The translations under genes and the position numbers were made by a program. Shown here piece by piece: positions 4,821 through 5,358 of a stretch of DNA of 5,358 bases. Below the pieces are notes generated by a model. The model searched no databases, was not told where the DNA came from, and saw nothing but the letters and a program-made list of their open reading frames with translations. This DNA is from JAAZMI01 sp050942615 (GTDB lineage Bacteria; Bacillota; Dethiobacteria; DTU022; UBA8154): the NCBI GenBank assembly GCA_050942615.1, contig JBMNNQ010000083.1, forward strand, positions 1-5,358. Direction: 5' to 3'. Position 1 is the stretch's first letter; the number at the start of each line of letters is the position of its first letter.

Positions 4821-5358
4821 TGTTAAAAAGGGATTATAACGCCGTTCATCACCTACCGTGGTTGGCGGCCCGTGGCCGGGGAAAACTTTTGTATCATCAG
4901 GGTAAGATAAAATTTTGTCCTTGATACTTTGTATCAATACCGGGAAAGAGCCTCCGGGAAAGTCAGTCCGGCCGATTGAACCTGCAAAAAGAGTATCCCC
5001 CGCAAAGAGAACGCCGTTAATATCCAAAGTGATCCCCCCGGGGGAATGCCCCGGGGTTTCCAACACCTTAACCTGGAGGGTGCCCACCTGAAGGCTGTCC
5101 CCTTCCTGAATAAAATCATCCGGGGGCTCAACTTCAACTTTGTCCATAAACAGGGCTATGCCGGCCTGGGGGCTGTGATATCTGGGCAGATCTGCCTTGT
5201 GCGCCAGCAGCGGCACGCGGAAAGCCTGCCTCACCTCTTCATTGGCCCCGATATGATCAATATGCGCATGCGTGTTCACCACATACCTGACCTTCAACTT
5301 TAACTGTTCTACCCGCAAAATAATCCGTTCCCCGGCCGCCCCCGGATCAATTATTATT
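4818..5358 (-). CDS. MBL-fold metallo-hydrolase, YcbL/glyoxalase II-like (cut by right window edge)
   Basis: This is the C-terminal 179 residues of a metallo-beta-lactamase-fold hydrolase. The metal motifs are complete: THAHIDHIG (29-37, HxHxDH), His104 in TPGHSPGG, Asp121 in AGDTLFAGSIGRTDFPGG, and His162 in FPGHGPPTTVGDE. The last motif and the NPFL ending are typical of the YcbL/GloB-like subgroup, which acts on glutathione- or other thiol-esters such as S-lactoylglutathione. The substrate here is unknown, since such Firmicutes often lack glutathione. The open frame continues through the right edge from IIIDPGAAGERIIL, so about 30 N-terminal residues are missing by comparison with the usual length of about 205-210. 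The gene ends at a compact terminator and is probably a separate unit from the polyamine operon. An internal TTG at 5318 is not the start, because conserved sequence extends beyond it. Confidence 0.92.
   Translation of the reverse strand, partial: IIIDPGAAGERIILRVEQLKLKVRYVVNTHAHIDHIGANEEVRQAFRVPLLAHKADLPRYHSPQAGIALFMDKVEVEPPDDFIQEGDSLQVGTLQVKVLETPGHSPGGITLDINGVLFAGDTLFAGSIGRTDFPGGSFPVLIQSIKDKILSYPDDTKVFPGHGPPTTVGDERRYNPFLT

Overview
This window reads as bacterial chromosome, most likely from a Gram-positive anaerobe of the Peptococcaceae/Desulfotomaculum type (Firmicutes). The reasons are close resemblance to Firmicute SpeE, PyrG and SppA, strong AGGAGG-like ribosome sites, TTG/GTG starts, and a pyruvoyl-type arginine decarboxylase in place of the PLP-dependent enzyme. 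The lineage is an inference from recognised protein features; no search was run.

All six genes lie on the minus strand and are transcribed from right to left. From right to left: (1) the 3' part of an MBL-fold (YcbL/glyoxalase II-like) hydrolase, running off the right edge and ending in a compact hairpin plus U8 terminator; (2) a 102-base gap with an extended -10 promoter; (3) a pyruvoyl-dependent arginine decarboxylase; (4) speE, an aminopropyltransferase; (5) speB, an agmatinase-family ureohydrolase; (6) pyrG, CTP synthase; (7) a 362-base gap containing several inverted repeats; (8) the 5' part of sppA, a membrane signal peptide peptidase cut by the left edge just before its expected catalytic serine.

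The decarboxylase, speE, speB and pyrG are spaced by 28, 65 and 49 bases with no convincing internal terminator, so they probably form one operon read from the promoter near 4758-4786. The first three cover arginine to agmatine, agmatine to putrescine (or aminopropylagmatine to spermidine), and aminopropyl transfer. The SAM decarboxylase (SpeD) that supplies the aminopropyl donor is not in the window. PyrG makes CTP from UTP and has no evident pathway link to polyamines; it appears to ride on the same transcript.

I see no CRISPR array, tRNA, rRNA, transposase or clearly new system. The most interesting points are the gene set and its possible aminopropylagmatine route, an unusual motif in SpeB, a dyad over the operon -10 box, and the structured leader upstream of sppA.
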